Below, in pieces: positions 1-12,079 of a DNA stretch of 64,000 bases. The DNA lies in the NCBI GenBank assembly GCA_022113835.1, contig JAILWY010000009.1:4315501-4379500 (forward strand), read 5' to 3'. Within the stretch, counting starts at the first letter, position 1. Each line of letters opens with the position of its first letter. Source of the DNA: Atopsyche davidsoni. Its lineage: Eukaryota; Arthropoda; Insecta; Trichoptera; Hydrobiosidae. Under the pieces are notes generated by a model. It saw nothing but the letters and a program-made list of their open reading frames with translations, made no database searches and was not told the origin of the DNA. Position numbers and translations under genes: made by a program.

Positions 1-362
1 TTAAAGTTCAACACACTTAATAAAAATATCCAATATTTATTTTTAGAAAACCCTTAAACAAATTGGAAGATAGATCGAATCAGAGCTTAAACTTCCGATC
101 CAGTAATCTCAAAATAATTCAGTTTTCAAGATTCCCGATAGACTCATAGGATAATGAAAGTGTACCTGGTCATCGTTGAGGCGCAGTATATTTTCTGGAG
201 TATGATGTTTGGGAGTGGTTTTATCTCTGCCTTGCCAAATTCGAGGACTCTTGGTGAGTGCTGAGATCAGCTCCAGGACTGTCGTAGCTTCCCATTTGCT
301 GTATAATCAAACAAAAGATACATATTGAAATACAAATTTTATACAAGTACTATATGTCAAAC
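1..362 (-). pseudogene. Exact duplicate of an IntS1 exon with flanking introns
   Basis: Bases 1-362 match 32,445-32,806 at a constant offset of 32,444, with no difference seen by eye; identity stops at 363/32,807. The copy contains one whole coding exon (166-298, minus strand) with its AG acceptor and GT donor, encoding a stretch beginning KWEATTVLEL that corresponds to IntS1 coding exon 27. The match begins at the first base of the window, so the duplication may extend further left. No other IntS1 exon follows on the right, so this copy is cut off from its upstream exons and cannot make IntS1 as seen here. Perfect intron identity means a very recent duplication or an assembly artefact such as a retained haplotype or a mis-join. 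Confidence 0.9.
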
Positions 363-652
363 TATAAGTATCCAAGTATTTTATATAAATATAAGATATC
401 CCAAGAAGCAACCGGTTTTGCTAATAGTCTTAATTGAAATCTTTATTTCTACTACTAACAAATACTTCACTAGAAAAACAATTTATTGGAACTATTACGA
501 GATATATTGAAATTTCTTTGTATTATTAAAATAGTTGATTGTTTAAAAGCCAACATTTCATTACTTTATTTGTATTATTTAATATATAAAAAAATATCTT
601 GTTGTATAGTTACCATTTTTTAAATATGGTAATAAGTACATTACAAAATACT

Positions 653-685
<33 letters not shown>

Positions 686-2250
686 GTTAAATTGAAATAT
701 TCTCTAGTAAAACCAAGATGAGATTTTAAAAATATTTATCTGTATTACAATACAAGAATGAAAAAACCAAACACATTTTGCAGCTCTTTAATATATTGAA
801 AAAAATAGAACGTACTGCATGCATTTCATTTTATATAACTGGCAAACACTGAGTGTTTATTTTCAAAAAATCTTTTCAGCGCTAAAAGCTCCCGCTTTCA
901 GTAACAAATATTTAAACTACAACTTTTAAGTTTACATTCAAATTTCAGTGCAGATTTTTTAGCATACCTGTGCAATTAATTACAATTTCAAAAGCTTTGA
1001 ATACCGGACTTGTGTACTGCATTGCAAGCAACTCTAAATGTGAGGGTTTATTCTGGTAAATAAAATACTTAAACTGAAATGCATTCTTGCTAAAATCTAC
1101 CCTTTGAAAACTGTAGATGTTATTTTGAAATTATACTGCTGAATTTTATTTTTCTTGTTGTTTTTCTCATGTAAAATATGATGCTTGAGCTCATAGTAAA
1201 ATCTGAAACGGGATCTTTGCAAATAATAAATAAACGTTATTAACATAAAAATCTGTTATATAACGCTTAGATTTTTTTTAACAGTTTTATTTTAATCTGA
1301 AAATATGAATAAAAAGTTATTTCGCAAAAAAATAGTCAGTAAAATTCTATTTATTTTACCGTCAAACAATCTTGAATATTATATTTGCCAATTTATATTA
1401 ATTTTCAGTCAATTGCCGGTTGTGTTGCATCGCGTGCAGGCCAATTCACCTTGGCATAACTATCAATACTCTATTTAAAACATACTGAAAATTGTAGCTA
1501 AAATAAGAACAGTCAACACTTTTACTACGCGAATAATTCATATTTCGCTGTACGGAAATCGCACTACAAGAAAATCAGAAAAATATGTTAATTAAACAGG
1601 TTATTTATTTTTATCAAATTGAAGAGTTTTCATTAAGTTTATATATTGAAAAATAATATAACCTAAAAATGTTATGTTTGAATCGTTCAAGTGTTGTGAA
1701 AACAAATATAGGACTTCTCTCGTTGTTTCATGGGAATATATTTTTTTTTATATATAATATACAAAATCAATGTGTGGGGTTAAAAATGCATTAATTAAAA
1801 AATATATTTTTAAAATTTGTTATGTATCATCGCATAACCAGTCAACATGCTTTATTTTTGTATCAAAATTTTAATAGGAATACGAAGTCTTAAAGATTTT
1901 CCAGGTATTTCGCATTCAACCAGTATAAGGTTGAATGCGGAATACTTGTTCTAGTTGTTTTTCTTTCTATTATCGGATGCTTACATTTTCTTGGAGGTAT
2001 ATAAGTATTTGAACGTCTTTATTGGACCGTAACTAAATCTTTTATATACCTTGGTATCCTCACACAGTTTCTATGTCCTTTGTGTAGTTAATTTATTAGA
2101 GTTATTTCATTTACAAATAAAAAAGCTTTGATTTTTCTAGTTCTTCGTTTTTTATCAATTCTTTTACGGTAGTAGACAGTCGCTGGACGGATGCTACTCG
2201 ATATTAATGATTATTAGAACGCGTGAGTTATTCATCTGTGATAAAATAAA
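363..2250. other. AT-rich intergenic stretch, no gene seen
   Basis: Very AT-rich sequence without a supported gene. It holds a (TA)n run at 655-683 and a short near-perfect hairpin at 1906-1944 (16-bp arms with one mismatch and a 7-nt loop). The short open frame at 325-510 is low-complexity AT translation and is not supported. Confidence 0.6.
655..683. repeat. (TA)n microsatellite
   Basis: Uninterrupted TA dinucleotide run read directly from the sequence. Confidence 0.9.
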
Positions 2251-2489
2251 AAAATCAAATGTCTCAAGTACGTGCACAAAATAAACTTAGCTTTGAGCCG
2301 AAGCAAATATCAAATCCAGTTTCTATCAAATCATAAAATAATATTATTTCCTCCAGTGGACTGCCAAGACTGCACCTGTTTACTCGCCGCCGAGTTTCAT
2401 CTTCAAAGTGCAGCTCTTCGTTTGCCAGAAGTGCAAAAAAAACAAAGCAGTGTGAGAACATTTCTTGCCTCAATACATAAAACGCACAA

Positions 2490-3000
2490 TTGAATCGTAC
2501 AAAAATTGATTTTGAAATTATATATAATCACGTTCGCGATCCACCAAATGATGTGTTGTCTCGGTTCTTCTTTAGGGAATTGAGACCGTTGCGAAAAATT
2601 GAGGCATTTGAAATGTGGCTTTATAGGAGAACCCTTAAAATACAACAGGATGCCTGCCATACAAACGAGAGAGTCATGCACAGAATGTGTAAAGAAAGTG
2701 AACCCCTGACGATGGTAAAAAATCGTAAGGTGATATGGCTATATTTAAAAATAATAATTGTAGCCTATTGCAGCTAATTTCCCTTGGTAGAATCAAAAGA
2801 AAATAAAAGGAGAACACTTAAGTGGGTACGTATTTTATGGCAGTGGCTGGTAATCGAGGTTACAGCCGAATGAGTAAGAAAATACATATGTTCATTGAAA
2901 TGGTCACCAACTTCCTCTGAGGAGAAGCACTCGGAGCAGAGGATACAATTACGTAAGAAGAGGTCATCGGTGTCTTGAAAACTGCTATCGAAAGGGAAAT
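2490..3000 (+). mobile_element. RTE-type LINE 3' fragment, degraded
   Basis: The translation contains IEAFEMWLYRRTLKIQ followed by TNERVMHRMCKESEPLT and VKNRKV. This is the pattern found just downstream of the reverse transcriptase in RTE-clade LINEs (an EMWxxRRxLKI block, then NERVLxRM and KNRK). A second, independent copy of the block lies on the minus strand at 25.0 kb. The frame then breaks by stops; noncoding similarity continues to about 2,930, where a short segment is shared in reverse orientation with 56,255-56,300. The 5' endonuclease and the catalytic RT motifs are missing, so this is a dead fragment. Confidence 0.6.
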
Positions 3001-3890
3001 CTCTCCGAATAGAATCCTTTCTTAATACTGAAAAGTATGTAATGTGTTGTTTTTTTTAAATTATTTTTGGGGTGTGGATGTGTGGGATTTTTTAAATTAT
3101 TTTTATTCTTAGGTGTTTATTTCGCTTTCAAACAAACGGAGCGCAAATATTTATTTATTATAAAAATTAAAATTATATTTAATGATATTTTTCATAATAA
3201 AAGTAACAATAATTAATCACACTCTTCAAAATAGTAATTCTGCGTTTTGTATTCCCATAACGTGACATGATTAGCCCAAATGGTTTCGAGAACTATAATT
3301 ACTTATTGAATTATCTTTAAAATGTCTGATGTGCTATTATTAAAAAATAATGAATGACTATGACACCATTTTAAATAAAAATCAATGCAAACACGTCTTG
3401 TCCTGAACAAGTATTATGCTTTATTTAATAAAATATCATTATTCAAGAAATAATACCACCAGGATTCTAAAGTATTGGCAATGATGAAAAAAAATTGTTT
3501 TTTGAAATTACAATTATATATCTCCCGTCCAAAAACACTGATCATTTTAATAGTTACTTTAAAGGTAATATAAAATGCATTTTAATTGATTTACTCCAAT
3601 GAGTTCTTTGAAAGTTTGCGAGTCATGCCCGCGCGGTGTTAATTTCGAAATATTTATTTATTATCTGATTGACTTTAAAACCTTTAGGAATAAAACTAGA
3701 ATTATAATTATATTTAAGATTAAAATAAAAAGAAAGAATAATAGTTTATAACTAAAATTAATAAATAAAAAACACGAAATTAGCATGATAGAACAATTTA
3801 TTAATAAATAGTAGGTTGAAGAATTAAAAAATACACTATTTACTATAACACGTAAAATGAAAATTTTTAACAATTACAACTATCACATTT
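3001..3890. other. AT-rich intergenic stretch
   Basis: No gene or repeat is recognised here; only AT-rich sequence with short chance frames. Confidence 0.5.
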
Positions 3891-3894
3891 TATT

Positions 3895-6050
3895 GGAAAT
3901 ATGGGCAGCAAGAGCAGACAACCGTAAAGATGCGATGTGAGATGGCGCCATGGTCAGGAATCCTGAAGTTGAGTCGTGAGGAGGCAGCAAGGGCAGGCGT
4001 CCTGGAGTAGGATAGGCTGGAAAAAGATATGGCAGTGAAAATGCGACGCAACTATAACGGAACGGAACGAAACGGAAAGCATCGAAACAAAATAAAAACG
4101 AATGAAACGAAATAAAAAAAATTTATAAAAAAAATATTTAATTAAAAATACCTGAAGTAGAGACGTCAGACATCCTGAAATAAAAGGTTTTATAAACAGC
4201 AAGGGCAGGCAACCGTAAAGATGCGAAGTGGGATGGCGGCATGGACAGGCAGCCTGAAGTTGAGACGTCAGGTGGCGGCAAGGGCAGGCGTCCTGGAGTA
4301 GGCAGTCTGGATGCGGCAATTGCCATCGCAATCGCAAATTGGCAATCGGCGGCTCCCAGGGTTGCGCGGCGCCTTTGAAGGGCTGCCTGCGCGGCCAGCA
4401 GAGGCGCAATCGGCAGCTCCCAGGGTTCCGCGGCGCCTTTGAAGGGCTGCCTGCGCGGCCAGCAGAGGCGCAATCGGCGGCTCCCTGGGTTGCGCGGCGC
4501 CTTTGAAGGGCTGCCTGCGCGGCCAGCAGAGGCGCAATCGGCGGCTCCCAGGGTTCCGCGGCGCCTTTGAAGGGCTGCCTGCGCGCCCAGCAGAGGCGCA
4601 ATCGGCGGCTCCCTGGGTTGCGCGGCGCCTTTGAAGGGCTGCCTGCGCGGCCAGCAGAGGCGCAATCGGCGGCTCCCAGGGTTCCGCGGCGCCTTTGAAG
4701 GGCTGCCTGCGCGCCCAGCAGAGGCGCAATCGGCGGCTCCCTGGGTTGCGCGGCGCCTTTGAAGGGCTGCCTGCGCGGCCAGCAGAGGCGCAATCGGCGG
4801 CTCCCAGGGTTCCGCGGCGCCTTTGAAGGGCTGCCTGCGCGCCCAGCAGAGGCGCAATCGGCGGCTCCCTGGGTTGCGCGGCGCCTTTGAAGGGCTGCCT
4901 GCGCGGCCAGCAGAGGCGCAATCGGCGGCTCCCAGGGTTCCGCGGCGCCTTTGAAGGGCTGCCTGCGCGCCCAGCAGAGGCGCAATCGGCGGCTCCCTGG
5001 GTTGCGCGGCGCCTTTGAAGGGCTGCCTGCGCGGCCAGCAGAGGCGCAATCGGCGGCTCCCAGGGTTCCGCGGCGCCTTTGAAGGGCTGCCTGCGCGCCC
5101 AGCAGAGGCGCAATCGGCGGCTCCCTGGGTTGCGCGGCGCCTTTGAAGGGCTGCCTGCGCGGCCAGCAGAGGCGCAATCGGCGGCTCCCAGGGTTCCGCG
5201 GCGCCTTTGAAGGGCTGCCTGCGCGCCCAGCAGAGGCGCAATCGGCGGCTCCCTGGGTTGCGCGGCGCCTTTGAAGGGCTGCCTGCGCGGCCAGCAGAGG
5301 CGCAATCGGCGGCTCCCAGGGTTCCGCGGCGCCTTTGAAGGGCTGCCTGCGCGCCCAGCAGAGGCGCAATCGGCGGCTCCCTGGGTTGCGCGGCGCCTTT
5401 GAAGGGCTGCCTGCGCGGCCAGCAGAGGCGCAATCGGCGGCTCCCAGGGTTCCGCGGCGCCTTTGAAGGGCTGCCTGCGCGCCCAGCAGAGGCGCAATCG
5501 GCGGCTCCCTGGGTTGCGCGGCGCCTTTGAAGTCGCGGCGCGTCCCGATCCGACACAACATGTAAGATGGACTGCGAGGACTGGCACCCGATGTTTGCAA
5601 ACTGGAAATATAAATATCAATCGATTAAAAAAGCTTACATATGCAATATATGAGCTTAGATATTAAATATTTGATTCTGACCGCGATGTATATTAACTTG
5701 AAGTCGAAACGGATGATAAAAACGTCTAGCGGCCGCGCTGGCAGGCGCCGAACTGCTTACTGAACTGAAAATCAACATTCATTTGTTATATTCTTACAAT
5801 TCAAATATGCATGAAAGACCTATTACCTAGTAAGTATTTAAATTTCTAGGTTTAAATTAATTCTTTTATTTAATGTAGATATTTTATATTTATTAATAAA
5901 TGAGATATATGTACAAAAAGTTACAAATTCATCTGATTTTTTTAAAACATATTCATGTATTATAATAATTTTTAATATTTATCTATTTGTTATTTTTGTT
6001 TTTTCCGTCGGGACTCCTTGCTCGGTGAAGCAATTTCGGCATATATACCG
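3895..6050. mobile_element. Dispersed repeat family, copy A, carrying a minisatellite
   Basis: Two separated blocks match a second copy at 10.08-10.56 kb. One block, around 4,150-4,215, contains the shared string GAGACGTCAGACATCCTG. The other, about 5,735-6,035, runs from GGCGCCGAACTG to GGGACTCCTTGCTCG. In copy A the blocks are separated by a 1.2-kb GC-rich minisatellite that copy B lacks. Copy A also has two direct copies of a roughly 105-bp segment (about 3,903-4,005 and 4,197-4,302, each ending GGCGTCCTGGAGTAGG), spaced 294 bp apart. No coding capacity for a known transposase is seen. It is probably a non-autonomous transposon; minisatellites inside elements are known in Helitrons, but I could not confirm Helitron ends. 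Confidence 0.55.
4341..5532. repeat. 64-bp minisatellite with 128-bp higher-order period
   Basis: A partial unit (4,341-4,380) is followed by exactly 18 units of 64 bp (4,381-5,532). Units alternate between two versions: GGCCAGCAG with CCCAGGGTTCCG, and GCCCAGCAG with CCCTGGGTTGCG. This gives a 128-bp higher-order repeat. The first two units are the most divergent, as expected at the edge of an array. GC content is far above that of the neighbourhood. Because 64 leaves a remainder of 1 when divided by 3 and the unit has no reverse-strand stop in any frame, all three minus-strand frames stay open for 450-548 codons. They encode the same cyclic Ala/Arg/Pro-rich peptide in three registers. This openness follows arithmetically and is not evidence of a protein. 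Confidence 0.95.
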
Positions 6051-8500
6051 ATTACTCATTTCTCTTTGCCGGTTTGATCTTCAGTTGTATTTATTGTTGA
6101 AACACAAAAGACATTAGCATCAGAGAAGGTCTTACTGACCACCATTGACACTGGCGGTCCCGGGTTCAAATCCATGTGAAGAATTATGCTCATGTTATAA
6201 ACTTTCCAGGTTCAATGAAAGTACTTATGCTTCATATCTAATTTTCACGTACAAGTTTCAAGACATTGTACGATTCTGCGTAAAAAAAAAAAATTATTAA
6301 ATTTCAAATTTCTTTTATTTTTCATTAGGTGTATTACAATAGATTTTATAACTAATGTTTTGGTTTAGTGTTTGGCTATCCCCAGGTTTTGGGGCTTTCA
6401 ATGTGTGACTTAGGTTACATGATTTACTATGGTTGTGATATTGTGTTAGGCAGAGAAAATGTGTGGGAAAAACCCTTTATTCGCATGTTTTTATGTGTAA
6501 TAAATATCTAAGAAGGACAGGAGGGTGCAATGATCACCCCCGGGTATGTTTTTTGACTACTTGGCGTTTCTTCTTGTATTATAGGGTGCCCCGGGAGCCG
6601 TTGGAGACTGTTATATTTCTGCGTGGTTGTATAACTATTTATGTAATGAAATCGATACAGTATCTTAAGTCCTAGGTACATGAAATTTTTCTTCAATTAT
6701 ATAAATTAATATCCTTTTCGAATTCGAATGAATTTTATAAAAATATAATTATCTGTTTCCGTAAATATTTCATACACATTCTCCTGAATACACTGAGACA
6801 CAATAGGATAACCGTACATAAAGCTGGGCTATCAGGGTTACTGGTGTATTAGTCACATTCCGCCCCTGCATATTGGTCTGGCTATCAGGGTTATCAAACG
6901 AGCAAGCATCGGACATGCAGAGAGAACTTTTAAAACGGTCATGAGCTTTATGTGCAAACTTTATGACTTCCACTCAAAGGAAAGCACTTTGATTCTTTAC
7001 AATACCATCACAGTTCATAAACTTTACGAAGATGTAATTTTCTCCTAAATTCTACATATGTAAAAAGTGTTTTTATGATTGTTTGTTAATACACAATAAA
7101 TCCGTATTTTTCACTCATGTTTGCTCAGTCAAATCAGTTTACAAATGTAAACAGTTTAATAACACTAATGTGATTTCTTACCAATTTATTGTATTATGAT
7201 GAGTTTATTCTTATCATCAACGTGACTCTCAATGTATCAGCTGATAACAAAGTTTTGCATCTAGATATTTTCAATTACTCAGTCTTATTTTCAGAACCTG
7301 GGAAGCTTAAGTTGGAATGTTTACTTCTAGGCTACCACACGGTCGAGTAGTAGAGACATATCTGCATTATTAACTTTAATCATTTTCAAAGAAACAATCA
7401 AAGCGTCTCTCAATTCAAAATTTTGAGTGAAACATTTATATCACTGTGAAAATCCCGAAAACTTTTAGTCGGTATGTTTACCACTGGACCACAAGGTGGT
7501 TAACCGGAAGGGGAATATCTGCGTTGTTAGATTTTGAAAATGGCAATTTGTCTACAACCCAGCTGCTGACAAAGAGAATAAGAATACTGAAATGGCAGGA
7601 GAAGCACCGAACTGCGCTCCTCTGCAGGCCAGTGCCGGCTCGAGCCAAGAGGCACCTCTCGAAATTGCAAATGTCCAATAATATAAACAGCCACTTTGTT
7701 TTCGAGTCCAGGAATGATCCTGGAGTTGATGAAAGGCTTCACTGTAACATTCGTGGCAGTCTAATTTAATTGTAAAACTTTATGATTAAAGTACATAAAT
7801 GAAAAACCACACAGGTACAAAATAACGAGGTTTTATTTGACTCAAAAAACAATCCTTGTTGAAAGTAGAATATAAATATATTCAATTCCTTCTAAAGAAA
7901 AAACATTCATTATTAAAAAAAATCGTAATCACATGGTCAATTAAATAATTGAAGTTTTAATATTAAATTGATAATTTATGAATAAGTTCAAGCGAGAAAT
8001 AATAAAATATGTTATTGGATGTATTATAAACAGTTATCGGTGATGCACAAACAGAATAAAAAAATCTTTTTAATACTAAACATTAAAATTAATCGTTTGC
8101 TTTTGTGTATCACATTAAAGAAATTCGAGACATCCACTGACAAATAATAATGATAAACGGCCACACAAAGAACTTTTCTTAGGAATGTCTACAAAACATG
8201 CTATAAATTATACAAAAAGATTTTTTAAAGTATGTGGTGTAGTCAAATATAATATAATATAATTATAGCACATGAAAAATAGTACTTAATTATTATCAAT
8301 CAATCAAACCTGTATATGCAAAATCGTACTTCCTGTGAGACGGTCTTCACAAAAATCAATAATATACTAATCATTTATGTAAATTATTTTAAAAAATTAC
8401 AAAAGTGCTCTTTTGGGGGTGTTTCCATTATTACGCTCAGTACTAGACTGTAAAATGTTGTCTAAATCACTAATACACTGAAAAATGTCTTTTGAATTTT
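6051..8500. other. Intergenic stretch with no supported gene
   Basis: Mostly AT-rich sequence. A GGTTCAAATCC string at 6,163-6,173 matches a Pol III B box, but no convincing A box or tRNA fold was found. A short direct repeat (GGCTATCAGGGTTA) occurs near 6,827 and 6,881. An open frame of 107 codons at 7,446-7,769 has no recognised domain and no gene context, so it is not called as a gene. Confidence 0.5.
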
Positions 8501-8518
8501 ATGTCCTGAAAAATATAT

Positions 8519-8866
8519 TTTGAAACTCAAATGCACTGGAAAACGTCTTCAAAATTACGAATGCACCTTAAAACGGATTATCTACGTGTATTTAGTATAA
8601 CCACATTTTTCATTAGGGTCTTTTTTAACTTTCTTAAGAGGTGACCTAAGAAATAAATTAAGTATGTATGAATGCGGTTGAGGGTGAGAGTTTACTTGTG
8701 GAGGGGTGCGTTTTTTGATCCATGCCCGTTGATTAAATGCATGAAGTAATTTTAAACAAATATTATTTTTCTAAAAAAAAAATATCTTTTGAAACTCAAA
8801 TGCACTGGAAAGCGTCTTCAAAATTACGAATGCACCTTTGAACGGATTATCTAAGTGTATTTAGTA
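8519..8866. repeat. Direct repeat pair of about 78 bp
   Basis: The segments at 8,519-8,597 and 8,789-8,866 are nearly identical; both contain GAAACTCAAATGCACTGGAA, then ATTACGAATGCACCTT, and end in GTATTTAGTA. They differ at a few positions and are separated by about 190 bp of unrelated sequence. They could be the remains of a tandem array or subterminal repeats of an unrecognised element. Confidence 0.75.
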
Positions 8867-9786
8867 CCTAAAATTTATGTAATAATATATTAAAGTAAAC
8901 ACTTCCATTGCTTTTCAATTTAAAGAGCTCTACACTTTCACATTTATTATAAATTTAATTGATAAAAATGATCAAATAATATCATAGCAGTTATGTCCAA
9001 TTTTATTTTTGAAGGGTTTTATTATATACCATCAAATTCAGAATGAAATATTAAAAAACTAAATATATAAATTATGGTATTAATTGATTACAATTAAAAG
9101 AATTCGCCGCAAATATTTACTACGCTTTTTAATTCAGAATACAGAACAGTACAAGGGAACTACTTACGCACCTTTTCTTTTCGGTTTACGCACCAAAAAT
9201 ATGCTTGTAATATGTGAGAAGATCTGAAACCAGGTTTTTCATATTAAAATTTTAGATATTTTTTTCATCGTGAGATGCGTGGAATTTTAATCAATCAGAC
9301 TAGGCAAATTAACTTCAGAAATACATCAAACAAAATGCTTAGTTATTTATATATTAACTAAAAATTTATGCAAAACCAAATAGCTAATGATGGTTAAATC
9401 AATTTATTGGAAAACCTTCATTTTATAAACGTAAAATCTAATCCACATCTTAATTCATGAAACTATGCAATGCAAGTGTATAAAATGTGGATCAATTCAA
9501 TATCCATTTATAATGAAATACCTACAAAATTTTATTTCTATAATTTAAAAATAATTAAATATGTTTCAGTGCTGTCAGAAAACTCAAAAACAGGGAATTT
9601 AAAAAAAATATGCTGCATAGCTAATTACCAGGCTTTGCGTATGGCTCGGGTAATAATAATAATAATTATATTTATTAATTAATTTCGTTGATCAAATTAA
9701 ATAATAAAACTCAAAAAAAGTACACAATATATGTTTACCTTTTTCTCGTTATTCTCAATTAAGCGTAAAAAATAGCACAAAGTTGA

Positions 9787-9825
<39 letters not shown>

Positions 9826-10078
9826 AACGTTTTTGGAATAAAACACAAAGCAACCAAATACGAATCAAACAAAATTTTAAATCATCCTGATCTATACAAT
9901 GTTTTAATGAATCTAACCGGTTTATTTTTGTTGCATTCAGATTTTGTAATTTTCTTTGTTAAATTTGGAGGTATTCGTTAATTTACACCGGTGATAAGGA
10001 GTGCGTAGTTTGTAACACTTATAATCTTCCCTTATTCCATGTGCTTAACAAAATTTGTTCAAGTACCTGAGTCCAATT
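8867..10078. other. AT-rich intergenic stretch
   Basis: No gene is recognised. It includes a (TA)n microsatellite at 9,790-9,821. Confidence 0.5.
9790..9821. repeat. (TA)n microsatellite
   Basis: TA dinucleotide run read directly from the sequence. Confidence 0.9.
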
Positions 10079-10560
10079 ATAAAATTCCTATAAAATACCT
10101 GAAGTGGAGACGTCAGACATCCTGCAGTGGAAGGTTTTATAAACAGCAAGGGCAGGCAACCTGGAGTCCTGGAGCAGAAGCTAAAATAAAATAATTAGAA
10201 TAGAAATAAAACGGTGAAGATAAATATGAATGAAAATGGACGAAGATTAAAGAACAGCGAGGCCAAGCGCCGAACTGATAATAAAATCAACATTCATTCC
10301 ATACAATTCAAATATGCAAGAAAGAACTATAACCTAGTTATTATTTAAATTAATTATTTTATTAAAATTTTAATGTAGATATTTTATATTTATTAATAAA
10401 TGAGATATATGTACAAAAAGTTACAAATTCATCTGATTTTTTTAAAACATATTTATATATTATAATACTTTTTAATATTTATCCATTTGTTATTTTAGTT
10501 TTTTCTGTCGGGACTCCTTGCTCGTTCATTGTTTTTTCTCGGATGGTGAAGCGATTTTAA
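10079..10560. mobile_element. Dispersed repeat family, copy B, no minisatellite
   Basis: This matches copy A (3.9-6.05 kb) in order and orientation. The block from CCTGAAGTGGAGACGTCAG to GCAAGGGCAGGCAACC (about 10,098-10,160) is followed after only about 100 bp by the block from AAGCGCCGAACTG to GGGACTCCTTGCTCG (about 10,264-10,525). The GC-rich minisatellite found between these blocks in copy A is absent. An insertion of roughly 18 bp relative to copy A follows CTCCTTGCTCG. No protein is encoded. The pair shows that the minisatellite is an expandable internal part of the family and not a flanking locus. Confidence 0.7.
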
Positions 10561-11290
10561 AAAATAAAAATATCAAAATCAAAATAAAATTGTGCTCATA
10601 AATTAAACAAATACTAGTTTTATTATAATATGCTTTCATACATTTTAATATTGATTATTGTTTTTTGGCATTTTAGTTGGTCGTGTAAGTGCAGCTTTTT
10701 AAAAATGCTTGCAATATTCATCCATGGAACAATATTGTGAATTAATTAACAGAATCTGTCAGTTCGTTTTTTAGATTATATAGGTGTATTAGAGATAGTT
10801 GTTAAATGATGAATGCTCCTCGAATTCTCTTCACCTTTTATACCCATTGTTTGTAGGAAGAAAAGAACTTCGGCGTTGTGATTCTATTAGAATATGCTCC
10901 AGTAATGAACGCGATCCCAATAAATATCCCGAAATATTAATTTTGAGTAATGCTGAAATTCAGGGGTACGGCCGAATAAGTAAGACTGTAATTTTCAAGT
11001 GCTTAATACTATAGAAAAGAAAAAAAGAGAACCAGCATAGCTTAATAGCTAGATAATGATTAATAACATTTTTTCAAATATTGAAAATTGATTAAAGAAA
11101 CTCTTAGAAAAATATCATCGTGATTTGTGCGGGTATTATTTGGTACTTTCACACTTTGTTTGCTTGAATGTGACTCGTCTCGCCGTAGAGAATGTTTGAT
11201 CAATATTGTATTGTGGATGTTTAGAATTATCTTATAAACGTGTTGGTGTATCAAAAGTCGAAAAACGAGTAAGGATTAAGCAGGGATTTA
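10561..11290. other. Intergenic stretch
   Basis: No gene is recognised. Short open frames at 10,799-11,014 and 11,060-11,254 have no recognised domain. The right part may belong to the 3' LTR of the adjacent BEL/Pao element. Confidence 0.4.
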
Positions 11291-11467
11291 GGTATAAATC
11301 GCCCGCTCGCCCTCTAGCGAGAAAGTCACATTTTACAGTTTCTTAAAACTAATGATTGTACATATTAATGGTATTGATTACCAGAGGTGGCGTTCACATG
11401 CGTAAATATACTCCCCCCCCGTTGAAGGTATCTGGAACCTTCAACAGAACGTTGATTGCTCTATTGA

Positions 11468-11949
11468 TCAAGGTCCACAGATGTCTTCAGGTGCACAAGG
11501 TAAAGGGCAGATCTTGGAGAATGCCCTCCTGATTGTACCATTAGCTGTTCGGATGTCAGCTACTCTGGACACACCGTCCGATCCTGGGAAAACTGATTTT
11601 ATTCTGCCTAACCGCCATTTGAGGGGCGGCAAGTTCTCCTCCTTGATCACCACCATTTAATTAGGCTGCAAATCCTTGCTTGAAACCTTCCATTTTGTTC
11701 TTTGCTGCAATTCCGCGACGTATTCCTTTGACCACCTCTTCCAGAAGTGAGACCTTATCTGTTCGAATCGCTGATAAGGCCATAGCGAGATAAGGCCAGC
11801 CGCTTAGGATCCAGAATGTAAGGCTCTGCAGGTGCTGTGAGTGGTCGTCCCAGTATAAAATGCGCCGGGGTGAGAGGTTGTAGATCATTTGGGTCTGTTG
11901 ATAATGGATGCATGGGACGGGAATTCAGGACAGCTTCTATTTGAGCCAA
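11468..11949 (-). pseudogene. BEL/Pao integrase C-terminal region, broken
   Basis: Two open pieces carry the conserved tail of BEL/Pao integrases. The first contains AVLNSRPMHPLS and LTPAHFILGRPL (11,755-11,949). The second contains WRLGRIKSVFPGSDG and RVADIRT (11,468-11,656). They lie in different frames, so at least one frameshift separates them. Together they follow directly downstream of the integrase core piece. Confidence 0.8.
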
Positions 11950-12079
11950 AACCGTACTGAATTCCTGGTACGTTAAATTTGATTTGCCTAGTACTCGAGT
12001 GAGATGGTTCTTGCAGGACTTGACCCCAGCCTCTTGTAAACCGCCAAAATGAGGAGCGTATGGTGGTATAAATTTAAAT

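Noticed and set aside
3954..5600. Minus-strand open frames of 548, 472 and 450 codons
   Set aside because: All three reverse frames are open over the same 64-bp minisatellite because the unit has no stop and is 1 mod 3 long; no domain, gene context or splice evidence supports a protein.
6120..6190. tRNA or tRNA-derived SINE near GGTTCAAATCC
   Set aside because: Only the B box matches; I could not fold a cloverleaf or find a properly spaced A box.
7446..7769. 107-codon open frame
   Set aside because: No recognised domain, no splice partner and no promoter or poly(A) context; the complementary strand is equally open, so it is probably chance.
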